Assembly: GCF_000003605.2 (NCBI RefSeq)
Contig: NW_003119459.1
Coordinates: forward strand, 1,649-34,199
DNA: 32,551 nt
Source of the DNA: Saccoglossus kowalevskii
Lineage: Eukaryota; Hemichordata; Enteropneusta; Harrimaniidae
Reading direction: 5' to 3'
The position numbers and the translations under genes are program-made. Below the pieces are notes generated by a model. That model saw only the letters and a list, made by a program, of their open reading frames with translations. It ran no database searches and was not told where the DNA came from. This document shows, one piece after another, positions 23,381-32,551 of the stretch. Numbering within the stretch: position 1 is the stretch's first letter; each line of letters starts with the position of its first letter.

Positions 23381-24505
23381 GACAATTAAAAACAGATAAC
23401 ATATCATTAATTTTGAACAAAAAACTAAGAACAAAAACTAAGGATCTTTAATAGTGATGGAATACCAAAGTGGTTTCGTTTTGTTATATCAACATGTACT
23501 TAGCAGTATATGCTAGAAGGTCGTATGATACATAGATTATCTCATTTAATATCGATGATTCAGTCGGTAGCAAATACTCTTTTAGTAGTTTCACTAGAAT
23601 GGATTAGTCTAGTCTGAATGCATGCTTAACTAAGTAATCATACACACATATTTGAATGGGAACCCAACAAGTTAATATTTTTTGTTTTTGTTTTTAACTC
23701 TATTTGCTAGCTCGCTCGTCCTAACAAAGGAATGTTGCAGTGTTGTTATGTCTTTCATGGGCCGGATATTAATAAATATATATTAAATACATATTTACAA
23801 TATAATGTCTAACAGTTGATCAATGGTTCTAAAAAAATAAACATTCATGCAATTTGTTGAAAAGGACCTATCGATTTAAGTTTCTTTTCACCGTAATATT
23901 TTATTCACCCACTTACTACACACACTGATTGCTATTATTGGGAAAACGCTGTATTTCACACATTACAATTAGTTTTATATTTATAAAAACTATTTCTTCA
24001 TTTTATTGTTCGAGGTATTATTCAAACGACCTGCCTTGAATATTCAAATATTTAGGCAATCTGTCTTTTAATCTGGCGAATACATTCAACTCGTGCTAGA
24101 GTTGATGACTTGTGTCTTGTAAACAAAAAAATTGATCACCCCGTAACAATTTTAAGAGCATGGTACGATGTGTTTCGAAAAGGTTAAAACACATCTTTCA
24201 AAATGACGTCGACGACTTGTTTACTGAACAATGCAGTACGTGCTTTTGGCAATAAAGCGAAGAACATTCCCAATAAACGGATGCCGATTGTACTTAATAT
24301 GCACAGTAATAATAACCACAGTGCAACCATGTACTTTATATATGTTAGTTAAGATTTGGTTTAACAGGATAGGAAACAGAACAGAACCAGTAACACACGA
24401 TAGATAATTATAACCCGAATAGTAACTACGTGTACAAATGAAAACTATTTTGGGGGATATGATGTTATGTAATTTTTAAGTTTGTATGCTCACTTCGCTC
24501 GAGTT
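23136..24505. other. unassigned AT-rich DNA
   Basis: No gene recognised. An (ATCT)n-(AT)n microsatellite is at 23341-23379. Confidence 0.5.
23341..23379. repeat. (ATCT)3-(AT)n microsatellite
   Basis: Three ATCT units pass into about thirteen AT repeats. Confidence 0.95.
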
Positions 24506-24742
24506 ATGTACTCCAGTGCACTTAATAATAATACTTTTACGTTTTGCACTAGTGTACTTAGTAATAATACTCTAACTTTTCATACATTTACACTTAGTAA
24601 TGAAACTTTTAGGTTTTATACTAGTAAACCTAATAATAATAGTCTTACGTTTTATACATTTACACTTGGTAATAAAACCTTTAAGATTTACACTAGTAAA
24701 CTTAGTAATAACGCTCTTTTGTTCTACACTAGTAACTTTTGA
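24506..24742 (+). CDS. 78-codon open frame made of 12-residue repeats; coding status doubtful
   Basis: From ATG 24506 the frame reads six 12-residue units of the type TSKLSNNALLFY or TFTLGNKTFKIY, ending TSNF and TGA. An AATAAA lies about 20 bases downstream (near 24760), but such hexamers are common in DNA this AT-rich. There is no signal peptide or known domain. The repeat length being a multiple of three is enough to keep the frame open, so this may be a plain minisatellite. Confidence 0.15.
   Translation: MYSSALNNNTFTFCTSVLSNNTLTFHTFTLSNETFRFYTSKPNNNSLTFYTFTLGNKTFKIYTSKLSNNALLFYTSNF
24512..24739 (+). repeat. 36-bp minisatellite with 72-bp alternation, about 6.3 copies
   Basis: Units start at 24512, 24548, 24584, 24620, 24656 and 24692, with a partial at 24728. 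Two types alternate: one starting ACTAGTAAAC or ACTAGTGTAC, the other ACATTTACAC. The higher-order period is therefore 72 bp. The copies are well diverged, so this array is older than the 59-bp and 24-bp ones. Confidence 0.93.
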
Positions 24743-27671
24743 TTATGTTAAATCTTAAACAATAAAATAAAGTTTCAAGACAAAATCACAAGAGAGCAAA
24801 CCACAAAACAAATATTCATTCGAATGGAACTTAGTTGTCTGTAAGGCAGCTGACTATTTGCATTTGTGTTTAAAACATTGATCAATAAATCTACTGATTC
24901 CTAAGACTAGCTTATAATTTTCCTTTGTCAGTAATAAAAAACAGTTTACCATACCCTTTTTGTTTATTCGTATACTTAGTTTATTATATATACCCATCTT
25001 ATCATTGTCATGTTGTTTGCATCTGATTAGAAAATATTCTTTGAAATAAGACATGGTCTAATTTTGACGTCATTGTATCGGCGTATTCCTAATCCTAGCT
25101 TATAAACATGCACACGTATTCCCAGTTCGTCATTGAGCCTTGTAAGCGGGTTTTTCATTTCTAAATAATGTTCGCAACTGAAGCTTGTTTAACTCTCTAT
25201 AAATACGTAATTTGTCTTAGTGTTGTCTCTTTTATTGTTTATTTTTCAATGATCATTAAGTCTTTTTCAAGACTGTAATCGTCATTGCATATTTTTTCTT
25301 TAACATGTTTGGTCCCACACATGCATCACATTAGATTTGGTTACAAAATGTTCATGCCAGTAACCCGATTCCCAATATTATTGTCATCCAGATTTAGTAT
25401 ATAAACACACATTAGTAAATAACACCCACAATAGCAATGAACTGATATCCCTCGATGCTTTAGGAATTATTTCTAGGGGACGTTTTAGCTATCACAATGA
25501 TAAAAATATATCCAAGTAAGTTCGCGTCGTATGTAAATAAATTAATACCATTCCATTGAATGAAATATGGATTAAACGACATGTATTTGCGTGATAGACG
25601 AACACTTTCGTGACAACGTCAACTTTTCCATCTATACTTACGATAACAGGTATCCATGTAAAGCACATCGAGCACAAAGCAGGATTGCGTTCACTTATTG
25701 ATATTACCTGCTATTGTTTACATCGTCTTTCTGTGCTTTTCATGTACCTATATATATATATATATACTATATACACTATTATATGTACTATTAATTTATA
25801 ACAGTCAATTTTCTAATCATACATTACTAATTCATTTTAATATATAGCTATTTAATTTTAGATGCTCCATCAATGTTATTATTTTCAGTGGAAGACATTC
25901 GTAGGCGGGTCAAATATAAGTTTCTATCTGTATGAAGAATGTCTTCATACAGCTTCATTATGCATTTTTAAAAATTTGATTTTAAAATACCCAATAGTAT
26001 GAATAAATGTAAAAATACAGTGTAATTTATGCAAAATATCAGAATATCCTATTTTGATTGTTGTATCTATACAAACATCTATTTGTCTATTTAAAAAGCG
26101 TGAATAAAAATTGTATGTTTTATTCGCGTAATGCAAACATATAATAAGCGCCAAACAAGTTGTTGTACAATGAGTTGAAACTGACATTTAATTACACAAG
26201 TACAAGCCGGAGTCACAAGCCGGAGTGTTTTTCTAAACCAATCTCCCAGTTGCCCACTTGTTACATATAATACACACTGAAACGTGTTTAAACACATACG
26301 TATGTAGTAAACATTTCAAACACCTTGGCCTTTGCCTTAAACTATAGGCAAATTAAATACATTTCAAGGCGACGTAAAAGTGGCCTTATGGCATAATGTG
26401 TCTGATATTGTTTTATAACAATATATCCAATGTAAGATGTATTGCGTTGCTTGCACACATATTTATGCCTTTTATTTTTCTGATGGGGTGTCATGACGAC
26501 GTAGTGAAAATACCTTTTAATGCGTCAATAGAAGTTTATGTTATTTCACAATAAACCAGTGATGAGTATCAAACAGATGCGAACAAATAAATCTTAGCAC
26601 AATCGAAATTTTAATTTATAGTCCGTACAAAGAAACAAACGACTGACAAACAATCCCAAGCACAAAACAAATCTAATTACAAATTACAAACTTTCAGCTA
26701 ATCTGTATATTTAACACTTTACACTTTAGAACAGTTTACAGTTTTACAGTTTGGCGATATTGTCCAACAAATATTTATTATGCAAAGCAGGTGCGTAAAA
26801 TCACGTGATTATTTGAAGAGGTATTCTCCACCTTGTGCTGGCTTGTAAAGGGAAGAAAATTAATTTTAATCAGAAGTGTCTGCTAACGTGCATGTTGTTC
26901 ATTTGTTTTCATCTTTTACTGTATTCAAATAAAAGACTTAGTTTGTGAATTCCCATATAAGCAATCACACGAACTATGAATACGTGTAGCCTGCGTAGAC
27001 TGTTTTCTGGAAAGAAAACGTGTTCATTCAACAAAATATTCACTGATCATACTAAATATAGTAAGAAGAGCAATAATGAAGGGAATGAATGACTGGGATG
27101 ACAAAACGTACAGAGAATAAAAAACCCAAATAAGAAAATACTTATTTCACAATACTGAGTGTGTCTTCCTATGTGTGTCAGCAAAAAACTTGTTTGCGCG
27201 TGTGTTAGGTCACGTGATTCTTATTTAGTCATGCACTACTATGTCACTGCGTCCGATGTAAACAAAGACATAGTGTTCGAATGTGACGTATACATGACGT
27301 ATGTTTGCCAAATAAGGAAAACCGTCTCAAAACACTAGGACACGTCCACACGTTGACGGCTGAATTCGAAATTTTCTTTGTCAAGTGTTTACAAATGCAC
27401 CTTACACCAATTTATTAATAATTGTAATGTTATACATTCGGAGTTTTTATAAGTGATTGTTTAAATATTATACGTAAATAAATTATATTGTGTGGTGATA
27501 CATAGCATGGTAATTGTATTTTATTGCCACCTAAAATAAATCACATTTGTAAAAGCTTGGCACATTTTGTACAAGATTTGTGATTTCTTCAGTCTATAAA
27601 TGTATAGATGAGATCACCCGCACTACGAAAGTACCTTTTTATTAATTAGATTACTTTATATGTTATATTAT
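24743..27671. other. unassigned AT-rich DNA
   Basis: No gene recognised over about 2.9 kb. A (TA)n tract lies at about 25749-25768, and a perfect hairpin at 25928-25952 (listed separately). Two TGACGTAT motifs occur close together near 27286 and 27296. Open frames of about 60-80 codons at 24854-25054, 25492-25801 and 25945-26297 have no support. Confidence 0.5.
25928..25952. other. perfect 11-bp stem, 3-nt loop hairpin
   Basis: CTGTATGAAGA, loop ATG, then TCTTCATACAG. A second pairing competes with it: GAAGACATTC at 25891-25900 is the exact reverse complement of GAATGTCTTC at 25937-25946. The region can thus fold in two exclusive ways. No function known. Confidence 0.75.
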
Positions 27672-27695
27672 AATTCAATTCAATTCAATTCAATT
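27672..27695 (-). repeat. (AATTC)n microsatellite, probable minus-strand LINE tail
   Basis: About five AATTC units. On the minus strand this is (GAATT)n, the same tail that ends the 974-4309 LINE. Confidence 0.8.
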
Positions 27696-27760
27696 AGATT
27701 ATATGGTAGAACTTAAGCCAGATAATATGACAAACTAATAAATATCAATCGTCTTGTCAG
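27696..27760 (-). mobile_element. possible 3'-end relic of the same LINE family
   Basis: On the minus strand the bases before the (GAATT)n tail include GTCATATTATC, TGGCTTAAGTT and ATATAATCTAATTG. They align loosely with GTGATATTAGCC, TGGCTAGGTATT and TATATAAACGAATTG in the 3' UTR of the plus-strand LINE (about 4247-4300). The match is short and gapped, so this is a lead rather than a firm call. Confidence 0.35.
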
Positions 27761-28590
27761 ACTGGTTAAGCCGACTTTCCCGAACGCAGTTTAAAGTTGA
27801 CTTTGATCTATTATTTACGGCGATGTCACACTATTGCCGTAATTGGTGAATTATGTGCGAATGTCATTATTAATGACGCAGGGTATCAGGCAGAAGGGTT
27901 TATTATTCAAATTAAACTCTTCAAGTCGTTCGCGGGTGTTTTGACCTATTAAATAGGGTGATATTGTTTGCTATTTCATTAAATACTTGGGCATATGCCG
28001 TAGGGTTCGGGGTGTTTTTACGCGGTAAACATCATAGTTTTAAAGAAAATTGTGTTTTAGACCCAAAATTTGTATCACGTGTGTCACATGTGTTATGTTA
28101 TGTGGTTGTATATTACACACATGTATCTTACTTTGTATTGGTCTCGTGAATCAACCTTGCCTGGTTCAATGAATGAAACAATGAAGGACTGCATCTCAAG
28201 ATTTATTTTCTCCTCGCTACAGTTGTTAATGCTAACATTCACAATGATCTCCATTCACCAATATCAATGGAATATTACGTCATTGACTGCTGACGAAGTT
28301 AATACATGATTATATTGACCGGTAAATGCACAAATCTGATTGACTACTAGAATATTATGTGAAACGACACTTCTATATAAACCTATATAAACTTAAAAAA
28401 TAGTTTCGAACAACTTAGGAGTCGTTATATCTAGCTTCATCCCAGACTGTGGTCGTACATGGAATAACAGTGTATGGCATTTGAAGGTTGAACATTTGAA
28501 TTCTCTATTTGCTGACTCAAAACCTAACATAGAGTAGTGTGACGGGGTCATTTGTCACACATGACACCTGCGGCACTGTGAAATATCATG
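27761..28590. other. unassigned AT-rich DNA
   Basis: No gene recognised. Two overlapping plus-strand frames (27958-28149, 28070-28309) start at TTG and show no domain. Confidence 0.5.
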
Positions 28591-28627
28591 AGGATAGGAT
28601 AGAATAGAATAGAATAGAATAGAATAA
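28591..28627 (-). repeat. (AGAAT)n microsatellite, LINE 3' tail on minus strand
   Basis: Two AGGAT and about five AGAAT units. On the minus strand, (ATTCT)n directly follows the LINE relic's 3' UTR. Confidence 0.9.
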
Positions 28628-28805
28628 TGCATTATTACATCCTTAATGAATCTGCAATTTCAGTTTCGGTAATTGCTGTATTAAAGCTTTTTAAAATAAA
28701 CTACAATTAAACTACACATAAAATACAATAATACAATAATAGATTTCAAATAAACAACGGCTAAATCACACTGAAAATAAAGCATAACAAAACATTAATT
28801 GTTTT

Positions 28806-29575
28806 TCACCTTTTTTTTCTTATTTTGTAGGCTTTCTTATGTAATTTAATAACCCGAGTAGACATTGTTTGTTGGTTGTGTTTAAAGTATGTATAAATTT
28901 ATCTTAGGTGTAATATTTGGATTGGAGAATAAACTATATAATTCTTGTCTCTTTTCTGTATATAGATCACACTCAGTGATGAATTGGTTTCAGCCTCAAT
29001 CACATTACATTTTCACATTTCCTGTCCTGAACTTTTGTTTTTGGTTTTGTATGTGTACCCACTTCTATGTACAGATGATGGCAGCTAATTCTAAAACTTC
29101 GCATGGTTTGAACCGCTTGCCTATTAGTTAACTGTTATAAATAATACTCCTGTTTAATGTCTTTTTTGAATAAACTGTAAGTCCTCAGTTTAGATTCTAT
29201 TCTTTGTATATCTGTGTTCCACTTGTTAATGCAGTACTTTGTTGCCACTTTGTTGAAGTTTTGTTTTGTAATAGCAAAATTCATTCACAATTTTTGTTGA
29301 GCCTTGTTAGCCAGTAATCATTTCTTTGGTTTTTTTCCATTTCCTTCATAGCATTGAAAGCTATGTTATATTTCTTCGATGTAATTAAATGTTTGTACAT
29401 AGTTATTGCCTTATAGTGTAGTAAGTGTAACAATGGTCATCTACCAGTATCCATTCTTACTTAAATATTTTTTGTTCGTACATACTCACTCATATTTCTC
29501 TCCCGTATGTTAATATTGGTAATTGTGTGGTCTCAATCAATTTTATTTTAATGATAATAGTAAGCAGCTGTTAAA
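28806..29575 (-). pseudogene. LINE reverse transcriptase C-terminal region, multiply broken
   Basis: Minus-strand reading gives PILTYGREI at about 29519-29493, where the usual Trp is TGA. Next comes GR-stop-PLLHLLHYKAITMYKHL at about 29445-29395, and KWNTDIQRIESKLRTYSLFK around 29177-29194. FRISCHHLYIEVG follows at about 29098-29057, then a Cys-rich stretch (QDRKC) running into IEAE. Further frames give ECDLYTEKRQELYSLFSNPN and AYKIRKKR before TGA at 28808-28806. The run PILTYG, GRxPL, SKLRTYxLFK, FRxSxHxLxIExG and RxCxxC-IExE is the typical post-RT order of many invertebrate LINEs. Stops occur at 29135-29137 and elsewhere, and there are at least three frameshifts. Confidence 0.75.
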
Positions 29576-30592
29576 TATTTTTGTTTAAATGTTCCTTGCT
29601 ACTGTGCCATTAATGCGTACGATACATTTCATGGACGACTGGTCAATAGGCCAGTGTGCTGATTCGACTATACATTTTTATAAACAAGTTAGATATATAA
29701 TAAGTCGCGCAGTGATATATATATATTTGTACTCGGTGAAACGTGCATGTGATAAATATATAATTCACAGATCGGATTGATATGGTTGTAATCACTCGTC
29801 TGTAGACGTCATAGAAATACCTAGGGTTATATATAAATATTATATATTTTTTAAGCCAGTAACTTTTGTTTATGTTTTATGTGAAAATATTACCCGTGTA
29901 ATGTTCTGATTTATACTGCCTTAGTATTCTTTCTTCACGTCTGGTTATAATTCTCAGTTCACTAATGAAATTAATTGATAGGTAACAATTCGCTATATTG
30001 AGTTATTAATAATAGTAACAAATTGCCGTGAACTCATGAACACGTGTCACATACTGACACTTCCAGAGTAATTGGTTTCGCTCTTATTTGAGTTCATGTT
30101 TTTCTTGTTTCATGTTTTTATGCGATTATTATTTTTGCTAATTATTCAAAAAAAAGATATCATTAATGATGAATATTACCCTCAGACTCTTTTTTGAAAT
30201 TAACATATTCAGTCTGAATGTGATTTATGGGTGTATTTTGTGAATATTTCACTTGTATGGATAAAATACTTTGTTTAATATATGCCGTTTTATACACTTA
30301 ATAACAAACAATTTCCTAGTAATCATTAAATATTAATTTGTCATATATCGATAGGTTTATCTGCAAATAGTCTCCACAATCACCATCTACTGTAAGTTCT
30401 CTTTATCCCATTCTTCTTAATTTAAACATACTGTTTTATTTAGGTTATGTAGCAGAACAATGTTTCTTCGTGTATGAATTGTGGACAAACAGAAAATAAA
30501 ATTGATTAATTTAATAAATAATATTTGTCTACTTGTTGTTTACTATTCATTCCTACATTTATGTATCCTTTTTCTTTCTGTTGATTTAACAG
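29576..30592. other. unassigned AT-rich DNA
   Basis: No gene recognised. The stretch may be intronic if the exon candidate at 30593 is real. Confidence 0.4.
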
Positions 30593-30704
30593 AAACATTC
30601 GGTACTGTCGAGATCTAAACAAATTCGTTCCGGATTTTAGTTCTGATGCAACGCAATGTATCAGTAATCTGGAATCTTGGAATTACAAAACTGGGCAATA
30701 CGAG
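30593..30704 (+). CDS. candidate internal exon (112 bp) of an unidentified host gene
   Basis: A pyrimidine-rich tract (CCTTTTTCTTTCTG) and TTTAACAG precede it, and GAG-GTATAT follows as a plausible donor. One base completes the previous codon, then 37 codons are open: NIRYCRDLNKFVPDFSS, then DATQCISNLESWNYKTGQYE. The base composition is less AT-rich than its flanks, and TGA at 30582 stops the frame just upstream, as expected for intron. The final part, Cys-x5-W-x-Y-x5-YE, faintly recalls the large extracellular loop of SLC22-type organic ion transporters. That family usually continues with STIVTEW, which I do not find in the remaining 1.8 kb. I do not claim a function. Confidence 0.35.
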
Positions 30705-32551
30705 GTATATAATAACGGGCTAGAAACTGAGAAAATAGTTTCAAATGTATGTATTTCATTACATTTAGTGTCATCTTATTCTTAAAGATACATTCCGATT
30801 CTATGTGAATATTCACAACTACATATGTCTAAAGAAACTAAAAGATTGTATGATTCATTAATGGTTTTCTCCTATGTTTGTTAATACGACATATCAGATT
30901 GTGTCTCATATAATTGACTAGTGATTAACTTAAATAATTCGATAAACTTTACTGCTGCAATTTCTAAATTCCAACCGCGTCAAATCAACAGCATGTATGT
31001 TATGATTATGTAACAACACGCGTGGCAGCGTTCAGTAACTTACAATAAAATACCACAATATTATGGACACTGGAGACAGATGAATAAATGGTAAAATATT
31101 TTCATATGTTTTTGTTTCAATCATCCAAAATATGTATTACAGATTTAATACAGGGTATGAGGCACAACATATAAAAATAAAACCTCTGATTGAGACAGCA
31201 TCACAGCTACCGACTTTAAAACATAGTTGGTTATTGCGAGTAGAAATAACTGTCGGTATCATGCAGATAGAATGTGGAAGAAATAATAACATCCATATCT
31301 TCAACAGACAATAAATCATTTATGAAGACGAATGTAACACAGGTCATAATATCATACTCATTTGTAATTTATACATTTCTGTTTGATTAATTTGAGATAA
31401 AAAGAATATCTATGACACTATCAGCTTACAAACAAATATAACAAACCAATAATTAATTTTGAAATATATCAATCTAATGACGTAGACATTTATGCTTTAC
31501 ATAGTTTACTTTGCTTCAATGTATTTACTTTTTCGTGCTTTATATCAGTTCCCCTAAGATGGACCTCTGCTAATAAATGTATTGTTAATTTCACATTTAA
31601 ATTTGTTTATTTTTCATGGTATGTGAATTATTGTGGAACCCTGCAACATTACATAATATACATAATTATTTCGTATAATTTAGTTATGAGCGGGAGCTTC
31701 AATAATATTAACTCAGTATGACGTTTCGTATTACAGGAAAACATACATTATAATTAAATAAGCCTAAAATATGGCAGTTCAGTAGTTTTTGTTATTCTTG
31801 CAGTACTTAAGTATCCAAGCTGTTTGGTAATTTGGTGATGAATTGTATTAATTCTGCAATAAAGTATAGCATCGACTGCTGTGCAATATTTTCCTTAATC
31901 ATCCAGCGATATCGATATTATTGTTTAGTGGTATACGTAACCATGGCAACACATATATTATGAGTTGTAACGCCTGCACACTATCCCGGGGAATAGTAAG
32001 AGTAGTTACAGTCCGAAACATCGTAAATAACAATGACAAAAATAAAAAATATGAAACATTAAACAATATGTTACAGACGTTATTTATGTGGTATAAACTG
32101 TTTTATTACCTTGATCAGATGCATGATGGGAAGAGTTTCAGGATACGATTGTCGATACAGAACTATACTGATGGTAGTTATTGAATGTCAGACACTAATA
32201 CTAAAATGTCATGCTACGTGTAATATAATAGTACCACGCTACACAAGACCCAATAAAACTCCTCCTCAACCATTGAATTTATAAAATCAAACAGTGAACA
32301 ATACATCAGTTATACATTTCCAAAATGAAACCATTTCAACCCCACATGTATAAATATGTATTTGTTCAATGCTTTATTTATAAATGATTCTCTTTTGTTT
32401 TTTTTTGCTATCAAATCATGCCTATGTCCCTGTTTTCTTTACGCCCCCCAAAACAAGGTTTGCCGAACATTTTCTCTATCAACTATTATTTCATGTTCAA
32501 ATTCAACATCCAATAATGCCAATTCTACAATTATTTCATTGTAAACGTGCA
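30705..32551. other. unassigned AT-rich DNA
   Basis: No gene recognised. A frame at 31132-31314 starts at ATG, has a weak acceptor-like TTACAG at 31142 and ends at TAA within AATAAA. Its phase does not fit the exon candidate upstream, so I do not join them. The frame at 31921-32184 starts at TTG and is probably chance. Confidence 0.45.

Larger units (their letters stand above)
28591..29575 (-). mobile_element. 5'-truncated, decayed LINE fragment
   Basis: On the minus strand the order is an RT C-terminal region (about 29575-28806), a 3' UTR (28805-28628) and a tail of ATTCT repeats (28627-28591). No long open frame survives, so it is found only by reading across stops and frameshifts. It is a different family from the 974-4309 LINE, since both the C-terminal motifs and the tail repeat differ. 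The 5' limit is where recognisable protein sequence ends and may be off by tens of bases. Confidence 0.75.

Noticed and set aside
24743-27671. Paired TGACGTAT motifs near 27286-27303 as a CRE-like promoter
   Set aside because: There is no gene, TATA box or transcript evidence beside them; short motifs like this are expected by chance.
31132-31314. Joining this frame to the 30593-30704 exon as a terminal exon
   Set aside because: The upstream exon ends in phase 0, and both acceptor-like AG sites here lead to immediate stops in that phase.

Overview
This window looks like AT-rich, repeat-dominated nuclear DNA of a metazoan, most likely a marine invertebrate; the retrotransposon type is common in molluscs, cnidarians and amphioxus, but the species cannot be fixed from sequence alone. 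There are no operons, ribosome binding sites, tRNA or rRNA genes, and no complete host protein-coding gene that I can defend. Most long open frames are by-products of tandem repeats, and many begin at TTG rather than ATG.

Layout. (1) 1-973: unassigned, perhaps including the 5' leader of the next element. (2) 974-4309, plus strand: a nearly full-length but dead CR1/L2-like (Jockey-superfamily) LINE. It has a hydrophobic N-terminus, a 2A-like NPGP motif, an EEP endonuclease, a reverse transcriptase and a (GAATT)n 3' tail, and is broken by five in-frame stops and about five frameshifts. (3) 4734-13432: one 8.7-kb satellite array of about 395 copies of a 22-bp unit, with nested higher-order duplications (292 bp, 330 bp, and 1.1-1.8 kb). 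(4) 15704-16287: about ten copies of a 59-bp unit carrying an internal inverted repeat. (5) 16434-16590 and 18273-18407: two short inverted-repeat elements with related termini, probably MITEs. (6) 21852-23120: 53 copies of a 24-bp unit with no indel, which leaves one 473-codon frame open as an octapeptide repeat (GFYGIAVY). It has no in-frame ATG. (7) 24512-24739: a 36-bp minisatellite that reads as a 12-residue repeat. (8) 27672-27760 and 28591-29575, minus strand: 3'-end relics of LINEs. The second still shows a clear RT C-terminal region that no long ORF reveals. (9) 30593-30704: one candidate host exon with plausible splice sites. The rest is AT-rich intergenic or intronic DNA with microsatellites and a few perfect hairpins.

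The parts do not form a pathway. The common theme is repeat biology: decayed LINEs whose 3' tails are 5-bp microsatellites, small inverted-repeat transposons, and several independent minisatellite expansions. Two of these expansions, 8.4 kb apart, share the core GCCGTCTA in the same orientation.
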